DNA from: a bacterium
GTDB lineage: Bacteria > SZUA-79 > Acidulodesulfobacterales > Acidulodesulfobacteraceae
DNA: 48,002 nucleotides
Assembly (NCBI GenBank): GCA_021831025.1
Contig: JAKBNN010000043.1
Location: 1 to 48,002 of the forward strand
Reading direction: 5' to 3'
Made by a program: the position numbers and the translations under genes. Positions 9,541-19,900 of the stretch are shown here, one piece after another (position 1 is the first letter of the stretch; each line of letters opens with the position of its first letter). The notes beneath the pieces are model-generated. The model was not told the origin of the DNA and searched no databases. It saw nothing but the letters and a program-made list of their open reading frames with translations.

Positions 9541-10368
9541 ATGCCAATACAAAATCAATATAGTTTAGGTAGTGCGGTTGGAAAAATGTTAATCAAATCA
9601 TTTATCGCTGTAGTGGCCTTGCTTATTATACGCGCAGTGCTTGATAATTTGCCGCCGCTAATACATGCATCCCCTATTTTTACGAATCACAGCGCCTTGT
9701 CTACAGGTTTGGGCAAACAATATTATAAACAATATCTTTCAATTGTAAAACAATATGGATACTTCTCACCCGAGTATAAAAGCCTCTTCAAGCATTACCT
9801 TTTAGGCATTACCACGCCTGTTTTTATATACCCTATATCGATAGTCAATGCGGCCATAGATACCCTTATTTTTGCCGTCTTGGTTGTTTTGGGGACGGGG
9901 GTTAATATTCTAATTCGCGCCAGATCAAGGCGCCTGCCTGATGGTGGATTGATTATTCTCTTTCTTATTTTGACTGTAATTGTTGCAATTGCCTATTATT
10001 CATATATGGGTGTGTTATTACCCTTAATGGGAAGTGCGGGATATCTTTATAATTGGCTCTTTTTACTATTGGCCTTGGCACCGCTGGTTGGCGTGATTGT
10101 TGTGGGAGCAAAAAACCTTGATGCTATCACGGAGGTTCTTTTCAGTTCCATGAGCAAAACGCTGAAGGAAGGTTCTCCTGTTCAACCGTCAGAATCTGGG
10201 CAATCTTTTCTAAGATGTCCTAAATGTGGCGCTACAGCTTTAACTGGGGAAAAGTTTTGCGGTGAATGCGGTGCACCACTTGCGACCGAAATTATATGCC
10301 CAGAATGTGGAACGAGTAATAATACTAACGCAAAGTTTTGTAAAAAATGTGGTAAGCCGTTATCATAA
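9541..10368 (+). CDS. Multi-TM membrane protein with C-terminal double zinc ribbon
   Basis: Several TM segments, then FLRCPKCGATALTGEKFCGECGAPL and IICPECGTSNNTNAKFCKKCGKPLS; RBS ggagg at about 9530. Confidence 0.85.
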   Translation: MPIQNQYSLGSAVGKMLIKSFIAVVALLIIRAVLDNLPPLIHASPIFTNHSALSTGLGKQYYKQYLSIVKQYGYFSPEYKSLFKHYLLGITTPVFIYPISIVNAAIDTLIFAVLVVLGTGVNILIRARSRRLPDGGLIILFLILTVIVAIAYYSYMGVLLPLMGSAGYLYNWLFLLLALAPLVGVIVVGAKNLDAITEVLFSSMSKTLKEGSPVQPSESGQSFLRCPKCGATALTGEKFCGECGAPLATEIICPECGTSNNTNAKFCKKCGKPLS

Positions 10369-10370
10369 GT

Positions 10371-10438
10371 GGCGTTGCCTCCTTTAATTTAAAAGTTATT
10401 TTCGTCAATAACTATTTTATAGGAGGTACGCCTTTTTT
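10371..10438 (+). terminator. Rho-independent terminator downstream of the zinc-ribbon genes
   Basis: ggcg(ttg)cctcc ... ggagg(ta)cgcc followed by TTTTTT (10433-10438); extra inner stem gttatt/aataac. Confidence 0.6.
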
Positions 10439-10511
10439 GCCACTTAGAATTTACATAATATATTTTACACTATCAAGGATTATCCCGGAAATTATAAATC
10501 TGTAAAAATAA

Positions 10512-10685
10512 AATACGGAAAATATTAGAGAACTTATAAATAATAATGCTAACGAATCGGAAATAGAGAAAACTGCGGTATCGCAGAACATGAAAACTTT
10601 ATCAGATTCCGCAAAAGAAAAATTTTTTACCGGCATAACCTCGCTCGAAGAAATCCTGCTTTATTTAGATATTAAAACTCCTTAA
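10512..10685 (+). pseudogene. C-terminal remnant of a PilB/GspE-type secretion ATPase
   Basis: Open frame NTENIRELINNNANESEIEKTAVSQNMKTLSDSAKEKFFTGITSLEEILLYLDIKTP*; aligns by eye with the end of PilB at 39628-41481 (IKNLIYENANEFEIDKLAIKLGMKTLLQSAKEKFLEGTTSLSEIIQYMEGENLE). No in-frame start or Walker motifs upstream. Confidence 0.65.
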
Positions 10686-10694
10686 TACGTGAAA

Positions 10695-10901
10695 CTACGG
10701 AAGCATTCCCGTACCTAAAAAAGCCCCTATACCGCCTATCTGAATTTCTTCGCGCATATATCGGGAAACCATAGTCATATTGCCCAATTTTTGATACGAT
10801 AAAATTATACCGTGAATAGCCTGAATATATTTAGGATTGTGTTGTAATGCCAAATTAAAATCCTTTATAGCCTTATGATACCTTTGTTTATCGTTATACA
10901 T
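10695..10901 (-). pseudogene. Short TPR-repeat protein or truncated TPR gene remnant
   Basis: MYNDKQRYHKAIKDFNLALQHNPKYIQAIHGIILSYQKLGNMTMVSRYMREE is TPR-like; only 68 aa and next to another gene remnant. Confidence 0.4.
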
Positions 10902-11088
10902 ATTGATACTGTCAAATATTTTTCATTGACATTAATTATGCGTTATATCATAATAGATACAACTTAATATTAATAAATATGCCGTAAAAACAGTTCGACA
11001 AACATCGATAAATAAATAAACATCCTTATAAAACAAGCTTGTAACAAGTAAAATAAGTAAATAAATAACTAATTAATGAAGGTCAAGC

Positions 11089-11919
11089 ATGCAAAATCAA
11101 ATTAAATCCATTTTAAAATTTGAATATTTATCATTATTTTTAGCGCTATTGTCTATAAGTTTTGTAAGTTTTACGACATTTAATATTACCGCCGCAAATG
11201 CCGTTACACTCAGGATAATGGCGGCTGATGCCCTTCCGAAGCCGATTACGGAAATAGGCAATATCTTTAAAAAAGAACACCCTGGCGTCAAAATAGATTA
11301 CGATTTTCTGGGCGCAGGCGTCCTTAAGGGCGATATCGAGGAAGGAGCGCCGTGCGATATCTTTTTACCTGCAAACGGAAAATTTCAAAGGCAGCTTAAA
11401 AGAAAAGGGTTTTTAAATTCTTACAGGGTTTTTGCATACGATTACTTAGCAGCCGCCACGCCTTATAACAATCCTGCTCATATTACAAAATCCAATTTAA
11501 TACAAAAACTAATGGATTCTAATGTTACGCTTACGACCTCCAGCCCTCATGCCGACCCTGCAGGCGACTATACTTGGAAGATGTTTAAAATAATAAATAA
11601 ACAATTTCCCGGAGCTTTTAAAAAAATAACCGGACATGCAAATCATCTGCTCGACGCCGCTTTGGTTATGCCAGTGCTTGAAAGCGGAAATACAGATTTA
11701 GGAATACTTTATACATCTCAGCTTCTCGAACTCAAAAGAAGCGGAGCCAAAATAAATATAATAGCCATTCCCAAAAAATATAATACTAATGCAAAATTTA
11801 CGGTTTCCGTTTTAAATCAATCAAAATATAAGTCTTTAGACAAAGATTTTATAAATCTTCTTTTTTCTAAGAAAGGAAAAAAGATATTAAGACACTGGGG
11901 GTTTTCTCCCGCAAAATAA
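11089..11919 (+). CDS. modA: Molybdate/tungstate ABC transporter substrate-binding protein (ModA-like)
   Basis: Signal peptide, LRIMAADALPKPITEIGNIFKKEHPGVKIDYDFLGAGVL, SSPHADPAGDYTWKMF, DLGILYTSQ; followed by permease and ATPase genes. Confidence 0.8.
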   Translation: MQNQIKSILKFEYLSLFLALLSISFVSFTTFNITAANAVTLRIMAADALPKPITEIGNIFKKEHPGVKIDYDFLGAGVLKGDIEEGAPCDIFLPANGKFQRQLKRKGFLNSYRVFAYDYLAAATPYNNPAHITKSNLIQKLMDSNVTLTTSSPHADPAGDYTWKMFKIINKQFPGAFKKITGHANHLLDAALVMPVLESGNTDLGILYTSQLLELKRSGAKINIIAIPKKYNTNAKFTVSVLNQSKYKSLDKDFINLLFSKKGKKILRHWGFSPAK

Positions 11920-11942
11920 TTCGAGAACGTTGGGAGAATTTA

Positions 11943-12746
11943 ATGAATTTTAATAAAAATAAAATATTCGACATACTTGTTTACATTATCTCGTTTTCAT
12001 TTTTTATTGCGCTGGCGCTACTCCTTTCGGGCATCTTTTTTCAAACATCGCTTAATCTTTTTATAAAAGAATTAAAGGACATCCGGCTTTGGAACTCCAT
12101 CTTTTTAAGTTTTAAAATATCTTTCATCGTTATTTTAATAAACTTAATAGTCGGCATCCCTCTTGCCTATATACTGTCGTTTAAGAGAAGCAAAATATCG
12201 TTTATACTTGATTTAATCTCCACTCTTCCGCTCACGATATCGCCGCTTGTGATAGGTTTTGCCGTTCTAATTACCATGGGTTCGTTAAATCCGATAGGTA
12301 GGTTTTTTATAGACAGGGGAATAAAATTCGTATTTACCCCTCAGGGAATTATATTGGTTCAATTAATTATATCCTTTCCGTTTTTCGTAAATATAGCAAA
12401 GACCTCTTTTGATTCTATAGACAGAAAAATGCTGGATTCGGCTAAAACAATAGGGGCATCATCCTTCGACTCTTTATTTAAAATCATTTTACCGCTTTCA
12501 TATAACGGCATTCTGGCGGGACTTGCGATGAGCTGGTCAAGATCGATGGGCGAGTATGCCGCAACGCAGATGGTTTCCGGAGTTATTCCAAATGTAACGG
12601 AAACTGCCCCTATAGAAGTTTTTGTCAAAACCGGCTACGGCAATTACCCCGCCGCCATTGCCATCGCCAGCATTTTAATGCTAATATCCATGTTTTCTCT
12701 TGGAATTTTTAAATACTTTAATTACAAAACAAGGACAAACAATTAA
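11943..12746 (+). CDS. modB: Molybdate/tungstate-type ABC transporter permease (ModB-like)
   Basis: Multi-TM BPD_transp_1 type; LDSAKTIGASSFDSLFKIILPLSYNGILAGLAMSWSRSMGEYAATQMVSG corresponds to the EAA loop. Confidence 0.85.
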   Translation: MNFNKNKIFDILVYIISFSFFIALALLLSGIFFQTSLNLFIKELKDIRLWNSIFLSFKISFIVILINLIVGIPLAYILSFKRSKISFILDLISTLPLTISPLVIGFAVLITMGSLNPIGRFFIDRGIKFVFTPQGIILVQLIISFPFFVNIAKTSFDSIDRKMLDSAKTIGASSFDSLFKIILPLSYNGILAGLAMSWSRSMGEYAATQMVSGVIPNVTETAPIEVFVKTGYGNYPAAIAIASILMLISMFSLGIFKYFNYKTRTNN

Positions 12747-12762
12747 TCTTTTCTGCCTAAAA

Positions 12763-13908
12763 ATGAAACTATTAGAAATTAAAAATATTTATAAAAGTTT
12801 TTCGGGTAAAAAGGTCTTAGCCGGCATAAATTTAAATATAGAAAGCGGGGAAATCTCCTCTATTTTCGGCTATTCCGGCGAAGGCAAAAGCACCCTTTTA
12901 AAGATAATTTGCGGAATTATAAAGCAGGATAACGGCGATATTATGCTTAACGGGAAAAATATAAATAACCTTGAACCCTATGAAAGGCGCGCTGTTCTTG
13001 TAATGGATGAACCACTCTTATTCCCGCACATGAATGTATTTGAAAATATAGACTTCGGCTCAAAATTAAGCTCGAATAAAAAAAGGCATATAAACAATAA
13101 CAGGAATATATCGAAATCTACAAAAGAAATCATGGAATTACTTGGAATTAGGGGACTTGAAAAAAGATACCCGGATGAAATAAGCATGGGGCAGGCTCAA
13201 AGGGTGTCTTTAGCAAGAGCGTTAATCGTGAACCCGGAAATTATACTTATGGATGAACCGTTTTCGAACCTTGACATTATTTCAAAAACCAAGGTTAGAA
13301 AACTAATTAAGGATATAAACAATGAACTTAAAATTTCTATGCTGCTTGTAACACATGACATAGAAGATGTTTTAAATCTGACAGATAAAATGTTTATTTT
13401 AAATAACGGAAAAATTCAGGATTCGGGAAAACCTAAGGATGTTTTGAAAAAACCATCCTCTATGGACGCAGCCTTTCTTCTGGGGACGGAAAATATATTT
13501 GAGGGCATCATATCGGAAATAGACGAAAAAAATAATTCAATTAAAATTAAACTTTTAAACGGAAAACAAGGAAATAGTTATATCGAGACGGATTTTCAGG
13601 GAGATTTCGAAATAAACGAGCCGGTTTTTTTTGTAATAAGACCCGAGGAAATAATAATACTAAGGGAAGATAGGCAAACTTCAAAACCTGTAAAGGAAAA
13701 TCACTTTTTGGGAAGGATTATTTCATCCGTTTTTACATCACGCATGATGGAAATACTGATTCGCTCTGAAGACGCTTTGGAGTTTAAGGTTTTGATACCT
13801 TTTCATGCTTACGAGGTTATGAACCTTTTTGAAGGCAAAACTGTTAATATATCTTTAAAAAAATCTGCGATACATATTATCAAGAGGAAAAAACCGATAA
13901 AATTTTAA
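12763..13908 (+). CDS. modC: ABC transporter ATP-binding protein (ModC-like) with C-terminal TOBE-like region
   Basis: Walker A GYSGEGKST, Walker B EIILMDEPFSNLD, signature ISMGQAQR. Start at 12763 (MKLLEIKNIYKSF) preferred over the track start 12700. Confidence 0.85.
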   Translation: MKLLEIKNIYKSFSGKKVLAGINLNIESGEISSIFGYSGEGKSTLLKIICGIIKQDNGDIMLNGKNINNLEPYERRAVLVMDEPLLFPHMNVFENIDFGSKLSSNKKRHINNNRNISKSTKEIMELLGIRGLEKRYPDEISMGQAQRVSLARALIVNPEIILMDEPFSNLDIISKTKVRKLIKDINNELKISMLLVTHDIEDVLNLTDKMFILNNGKIQDSGKPKDVLKKPSSMDAAFLLGTENIFEGIISEIDEKNNSIKIKLLNGKQGNSYIETDFQGDFEINEPVFFVIRPEEIIILREDRQTSKPVKENHFLGRIISSVFTSRMMEILIRSEDALEFKVLIPFHAYEVMNLFEGKTVNISLKKSAIHIIKRKKPIKF

Positions 13909-13915
13909 CTCGCCC

Positions 13916-15286
13916 CTATTTAACCTCTTTCCCCTTAACCACGGCGCTTAAGTTTCCGTCGCTTAAAGTTATTTTTATATTTTCGTTTTCTTCAACATTT
14001 AAAACCGATGAAATAACCCTTTTATCATCGGTAAAAACTATACTGTATCCCCTTTTTAAAACATTGTAAGGACTTAATGAATTTAATGCCTTATTTTCGG
14101 TCTTAAGCATGTTTTTATAATTCAATATCACTATTTCCATTGCCTTTTTAAGTTTCCCCGATAAACCTGTGATATAAGATTTGCGTTCATTAAAAACAGA
14201 TAAAGGGCTTCTCAATAAAAGCCTTTTATTAAGATGTTCAAGATTAATTTTTGATAAATGAATACGCGAAACGATACTTTTACGCAGACTGTCCACAAGG
14301 TCATATAACCTGAGCGTTTTATCCTGAATAAATCTTTTTGGAGAGGCCGTTTCCCTGTTTTTAATTAAATTGGATAAAGCGTCTTTTTTAGTTAAAATAA
14401 CATTAAAAATCCCCTGTTCTATCCTGCCTCTTAACGATTTTATCTGTTTTATAAGTTCAAACTTTACAGGAACAACCATTTCTGCGGCATTAGAAGGTGT
14501 TGACGCCCTTCTGTCTGCAACAAAATCGGCAATAGTAAAATCGGTTTCGTGACCGACTGCGCTTATTACCGGAACTTCCGAGTTATAAATAGCCCTTGCG
14601 GTAGTTTCTTCGTTGAAAGCCCATAAATCCTCGATGCTCCCCCCGCCCCTTCCGACTATAATCACATCGACTTTTTCCTGCGTCCTGCTATATAAATTTA
14701 ACAAGTCAATTGCATAAGCTATTTCTGCTGAACTGTTTTTTCCCTGAACGCTTGCATTTGCAAATACTATAGATACATTTTTAAATCTTGACCTTATTAT
14801 TTTTATCATATCGTGTAAAACAGCCCCGCTTCTCGATGTAACTATTCCTATGGTTTCAGGTAAAAACGGAATCTTTCTTTTACGGGATTCGTCGAACAAC
14901 CCTTCACTTTTAAGTTTTTCTTTTAACTGCTCAAATAATAGATAAAGCTCTCCGTAACCCGAAGGCTCTATTTCCGATATTATAAAACTATATTCGCCCC
15001 TCGGTTCATAGACGTTAATCCGTCCATAAACGGCCACAGACAGCCCCTCTTTAATCTCAAATCTTATCTTTTGAATATCGTTTCTAAAAATTATACATTT
15101 TAATTTAGCATATTCATCTTTTAAATCAAAATAAATACCCGAAGAATAATTAGTTTTTAAGCCGGAAATCTCCCCTTTTACCCTTATGTCGTAAAAACTG
15201 CCTTCCAACATATCTTTGATAAAACGGGTAATTTCAGATACTGTATAAACCGCCTCATCCGCAATATTGTTAAAATTCATATTCAT
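13916..15286 (-). CDS. xseA: Exodeoxyribonuclease VII large subunit
   Basis: YTVSEITRFIKDMLEGSFYDIRVKGEISG, IGIVTSRSGAVLHDMI, VIIVGRGGGSIEDLWAFNEE, ISAVGHETDFTIADFVADRRASTPSNAAE. Confidence 0.96.
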   Translation of the reverse strand: MNMNFNNIADEAVYTVSEITRFIKDMLEGSFYDIRVKGEISGLKTNYSSGIYFDLKDEYAKLKCIIFRNDIQKIRFEIKEGLSVAVYGRINVYEPRGEYSFIISEIEPSGYGELYLLFEQLKEKLKSEGLFDESRKRKIPFLPETIGIVTSRSGAVLHDMIKIIRSRFKNVSIVFANASVQGKNSSAEIAYAIDLLNLYSRTQEKVDVIIVGRGGGSIEDLWAFNEETTARAIYNSEVPVISAVGHETDFTIADFVADRRASTPSNAAEMVVPVKFELIKQIKSLRGRIEQGIFNVILTKKDALSNLIKNRETASPKRFIQDKTLRLYDLVDSLRKSIVSRIHLSKINLEHLNKRLLLRSPLSVFNERKSYITGLSGKLKKAMEIVILNYKNMLKTENKALNSLSPYNVLKRGYSIVFTDDKRVISSVLNVEENENIKITLSDGNLSAVVKGKEVK

Positions 15287-15328
15287 ATCTATAATTTTAT
15301 CATATCCATGTATTATAATTATAAATAA

Positions 15329-16879
15329 TTATAAATTTATTCCCGATTTTTTATTTTTAATAAAGAAGGCGATGGCTGCACCGGCCAAAGTTATGTAGCC
15401 CAGAATCGCAAATGAATCGCCGTAAGAAGCGATAGAAGCGAGCATCTGGACAATATAATCAAAAAAGCTCAGGGACGGATTTGGAAAAATAGTTCCCGGC
15501 CTGAAGTATGACGGAGCTTTGCTTATTAAATCGCCGTTTATAAAACTTATTATATTATGATACGCGTAAAAATTATATTTAATATCCCTTGCATATTGAT
15601 TCAAATGATAAACCTGCCTGACGACAAGTTCGTTGCCTATAAAAGCTATTCCAAACGAAGCTCCCACCTGAAGCGTCACGGGAATCAAACCCGAAGCCTC
15701 CGGAATCAATTCCTTTTTTACCGAATTTAGCGCCGCGCTCATAACGGGAGCGTTTAACAACCCTATGCCCACGCCTCGTATTAATTGATTTATAACTATA
15801 TCGTAAATGCTCGTATTTAACGAAAGATTATCGAACATAAACATGGATGCCGCAACAATCAAAAGCCCGATAAAAAGCGGATATCTCGGCCCTATCCTAT
15901 CCGATATTTTTCCTGAAAACGGCGAAACAAAAGCAACGGCAATGGCGGTCGGGGCCATTAAAATTCCCGCATACATCGCATTGTAGTTTAATACATTTTC
16001 TATGTAAAGGGGCAGTAAAAACATGGCGCCAAAAATTCCTACCGCCCTTACCATGTTGACTATAGCCGAAATAGTAAAATTATAATTTTTAAAAATATTT
16101 AAATTAAGAATCGGCGTTTCCACAAACATCTCGGTCACTACAAAAAAAACAAACGAAAAACCGCTTATCAACTCGGATTGAATTATGATGGGCGCATGCC
16201 ATCCGAGAGTCTGTCCCTCGTTTAGCGCATACAATAAAGAACCCATAGATAAAGCAATAAACAAAAAACCGAGAATATCGAATTTCTTCGTATATTTTTT
16301 TATCGGTATATCGTGCATTAAAATTACGATAGAACCCAATATAGAGATAATCCCGATAGGAACATTTACATAAAATATCCATCTCCAGTTTACATAATCG
16401 ACAAGATACCCGCCAAGAGCAGGTCCGGCCGCGGGAGCTACCATTGCCCCGATCGACCAGATGCCCAGAGCCTCTCCCCTTTCATCGGGAGGAAACACCT
16501 CCGCAAGCAGGGTTAAGCCCGTGGGTGTGAGACCCGCGCCGCCGAATGCCTGTATGATACGAAATATAACAAGATAGCTAAAGGTGGGGGCAAGCCCGCA
16601 TAAAGCCGAACCGACGACAAAAATAGCGATAGATATTATAAAAGGATACTTTATTCCCCATTTCCTTCTGATAAAAGCCATAGGAAGTATGATAATGGAA
16701 TAAGCCATAGTATAGGCGATCATTACCCATTCGACATCGGTAACATTAATTCCGAAATGGGACATCATCTTGGGAAGACCCACCGTTACGATATTGACAT
16801 CGAGAATAGCCATAAAGGAAGAAACGACTACAAGGGCGAGAACTATCCATTTGTAATGCTTATGCGATTTTTCAACCAT
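15329..16879 (-). CDS. DHA2-family MFS drug transporter (EmrB/QacA type)
   Basis: About 14 TM segments; FMAILDVNIVTVGLPKM, WVMIAYTMAYSIIILP, GGYLVDYVNWRWIFYVNVPIG. Confidence 0.93.
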   Translation of the reverse strand: MVEKSHKHYKWIVLALVVVSSFMAILDVNIVTVGLPKMMSHFGINVTDVEWVMIAYTMAYSIIILPMAFIRRKWGIKYPFIISIAIFVVGSALCGLAPTFSYLVIFRIIQAFGGAGLTPTGLTLLAEVFPPDERGEALGIWSIGAMVAPAAGPALGGYLVDYVNWRWIFYVNVPIGIISILGSIVILMHDIPIKKYTKKFDILGFLFIALSMGSLLYALNEGQTLGWHAPIIIQSELISGFSFVFFVVTEMFVETPILNLNIFKNYNFTISAIVNMVRAVGIFGAMFLLPLYIENVLNYNAMYAGILMAPTAIAVAFVSPFSGKISDRIGPRYPLFIGLLIVAASMFMFDNLSLNTSIYDIVINQLIRGVGIGLLNAPVMSAALNSVKKELIPEASGLIPVTLQVGASFGIAFIGNELVVRQVYHLNQYARDIKYNFYAYHNIISFINGDLISKAPSYFRPGTIFPNPSLSFFDYIVQMLASIASYGDSFAILGYITLAGAAIAFFIKNKKSGINL

Positions 16880-16901
16880 TATTTTAACCTGTTATTTTTC
16901 A

Positions 16902-19900
16902 CTACGACTTTTTAAAAAACCCTTTTAGATTGTCCGTATAGGAGTATAAAACGGGAATTACAAGCAGGGTAAGAAACATAGAGGTTAAAAGCCCGCCTAT
17001 CACATCTATCGCCATCGGCGCCCTCGAAGAAGAACCCACGCCAAGGCCGGTTGCGATTGGAAGCATGCCAAAAATCATTGCAAGAGTCGTCATTAAAATC
17101 GGGCGAAGCCTGATGCTGCCGGCCTCGACAATGGAATCATGCTTATTTAACCCCCTCTGCCTCGAGAGTATTATAAAATCGACTAAAAGTATGGCATTTT
17201 TTACGACAAGACCTATCAGTAAAATTACCCCTATAAGGGCAATTACGCTCAAAGCCCTGTGCATTAAAAGCAGTCCGCCTATCGCGCCTATAAGCGCGAA
17301 CGGAACCGAAACCATAATAACTAAAGGGTCTATAAAACTGTTATATAAAGAGGCAAGAATCATATATACTATTATTAACGCTAAAAGCAATGCGGAACCC
17401 ATGGCGCCGAACGATTGATTCATTTTGGAAGCCATACCGCTAAACTGGTAGGTGTATAACGATTTTTTGGGTATTATGCGGGACATATATTGATTGATAT
17501 TGGAAACCCCGTAGCTGAGCGGAACATGATTTGACATATTGGCATAAATCGTAACCGCATTTTCAAGATCCCGTCTGTTTATAACCTGCGGGCCTATCGT
17601 TTTCTTAACCGTTACCATATCTGATAAAGGTATTAATTTGCCTTCATTATTTGACACATATAAATTCTTTATATCGCTTACCCGGTTTCTTTCATTCCTG
17701 AAAAGCCTTATCTGCTGATTATAAATATGTCCCTGATAAATAAAATTGTAATTTTTAAATATATTTATATCTCCGCCTATAAGCGCATCTATTGTTTCGG
17801 CAATGCTCGAAACGCTCACCCCGAGGCTGCCGGCTATATTTCTTTTTATATGAATTAAAAGCTCGGGTTGATGGAACTGCATATTGGAAGTAACATCAAC
17901 CAGACCCGGCGTCTTCCTTAAATCATTTAAAAGTTTATTGGAATAAGCTACCGTTTTTTTGATGCTTGGACCCATCATGATAACCTGAAGGGGAGCGACA
18001 TTTGCAGAAGCGCCGCCGACAACCGGCATATCCATAACCTGCGTAAAAACGCCGGGGACTTTGGTAAGCCTTTTTCTTAAAATAGCCATTATCTGCTGCT
18101 GATTTACATTCCTATTATTTTTTAAGGAAATAAAAAATAACCCCTTATACCTTGAACCGTTAACACCTGAAGCGGTAGCCATGAAAATTGTCTTTCGGAA
18201 CGGGGTCTTTTTAACAACCATATATAAAGAATTGGAATATTTTTTCATAACCCTTACGCTTGTCCCTTCGGGCGCTTGAAAATAAACAAGAAAATTGCCC
18301 GAATTAGACGGGGGCATCATCTCTTTTCCGATATATTTTGTTAAATATAATGAAAAAACAAATATTATAATCGCCGATACTATAACGATTAATCTATGAT
18401 TTAAACTCCAGCTAATCATTCTTTTATAAATATTAGTCGTTTGCGCCATGATATTTTCAAAAAAAGTAAACAAAAAGCCGTGTTCCTTTTTATGAACGAT
18501 AAACCTCGATAACAGCATTGGGGTGAGCGTAAAAGAAACAAACAGGGATATTAAAACGGCAAAGGCAACGGTTAAAGCAAATTCATAAAAAAACTTTCCT
18601 ATCATGCCCGGCATAAATGCAACCGGAATGAAAACTGCAACGATGGAAAATGTGGTTGCCATTACTGCAATGCCTATTTCATTCATGGAATTAGACGCCG
18701 CAAACATTCTATCTTCTCCGCCCTCGACATGCCTGTATATGTTTTCGAGAACAACGATGGCATCGTCTATCAAAAGGCCGACAGAAAGCGATAAGCCAAG
18801 CATGGTCATATTATTGAGCGAAAAATTCATTAAGTGTAAAAAACCAAAGGCTGAAATTATTGCCGCAGGCAAAGCCGTCGCCGCAATTATAGTAGTTCTT
18901 AAATCCTTTAAAAAGAAAAATACGATAAGCACCGTTAATAAAGCGCCCCAGATTATATCAAATTCGACGCTTTCTATGGATTTTTTAATATAAGTAGCGC
19001 TGTTATAAGCAACATTCGCTTTAACGCCCGGAGGCAAAGAAAGCTTAACCAAATTTAAAAGACGTTTTGCCTCGGCAGCCACTCTGACTGCATTTGCGTG
19101 GGTCTTTATGGTAATGCCGAGCCCGACCGTCGATTTTCCGTCAAATGTGGTAATCGATGTTTCAGGGGCTTCATAGTTTACGGCATGCCCTATCTGCGAA
19201 AATCTAACCGGCACTCCGAGGTAATTATTAATTATCATCCTGTTAAATTCTTTAGCGGTATGGAATCTTCCCTTAAGATATGTAAAATAGGTTTTTGTGC
19301 CGGTTTTTAAATTTCCGGTGGGCAGCGATACGCTTTGGGACTCGATGGCATTAATAACTTGATTGACACCGAGTCCATGGTTTGTCATTTCATTGTTATC
19401 GATATGAAAAACCATCCTTCGGTTCCTGACCCCGCCTATAATAATTTGACCGGCTCCGGGAAGCCTTTCAAATTTTCTCTCTAAGACTTTTTCGGCATAA
19501 AATGACAAAAATCTCTTTGACCTGTTGCCGTACAAAGTAATCCACATAACGGGATAAGAGTTGACGCTGAGTTTTTTAATAACGGGAGTGTTGATATTTT
19601 TGGGAAGCGTATCCAAAATTGCATCGACATCGGCGGTAACGGTTTGATAACGATTGGCGATGTTTTTATTTAAATGAAACTCGACGGTTACAACGCTCAT
19701 CCCCACGCTGCTCATAGACATTATATGCTTTATGCCTGAGGCGGAATTTACCGCGTCCTCTATCTTTTTTGTAACATCGAGCTCCATTTCCTTTGGACTT
19801 GCGCCGGGAAGAGTGGTTGTGATAGTAATTATCGGAAACTGGATGTTTGGATAAAGATTTACGGCAAGGGTAAAATACCCGAATATACCCAGAACAACAA

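Noticed and set aside
10451-10636. Minus-strand 61-aa ORF MPVKNFSFAESDKVFMFCDTAVF...
   Set aside because: Antisense to the PilB/GspE-like remnant at 10512-10685, which has clear similarity in the plus frame.
18604-18993. Antisense ORF of 129 aa inside the RND permease gene
   Set aside because: Fully inside a strongly supported CDS on the other strand; composition looks like the reverse-strand shadow of TM-coding sequence and no family is recognisable.
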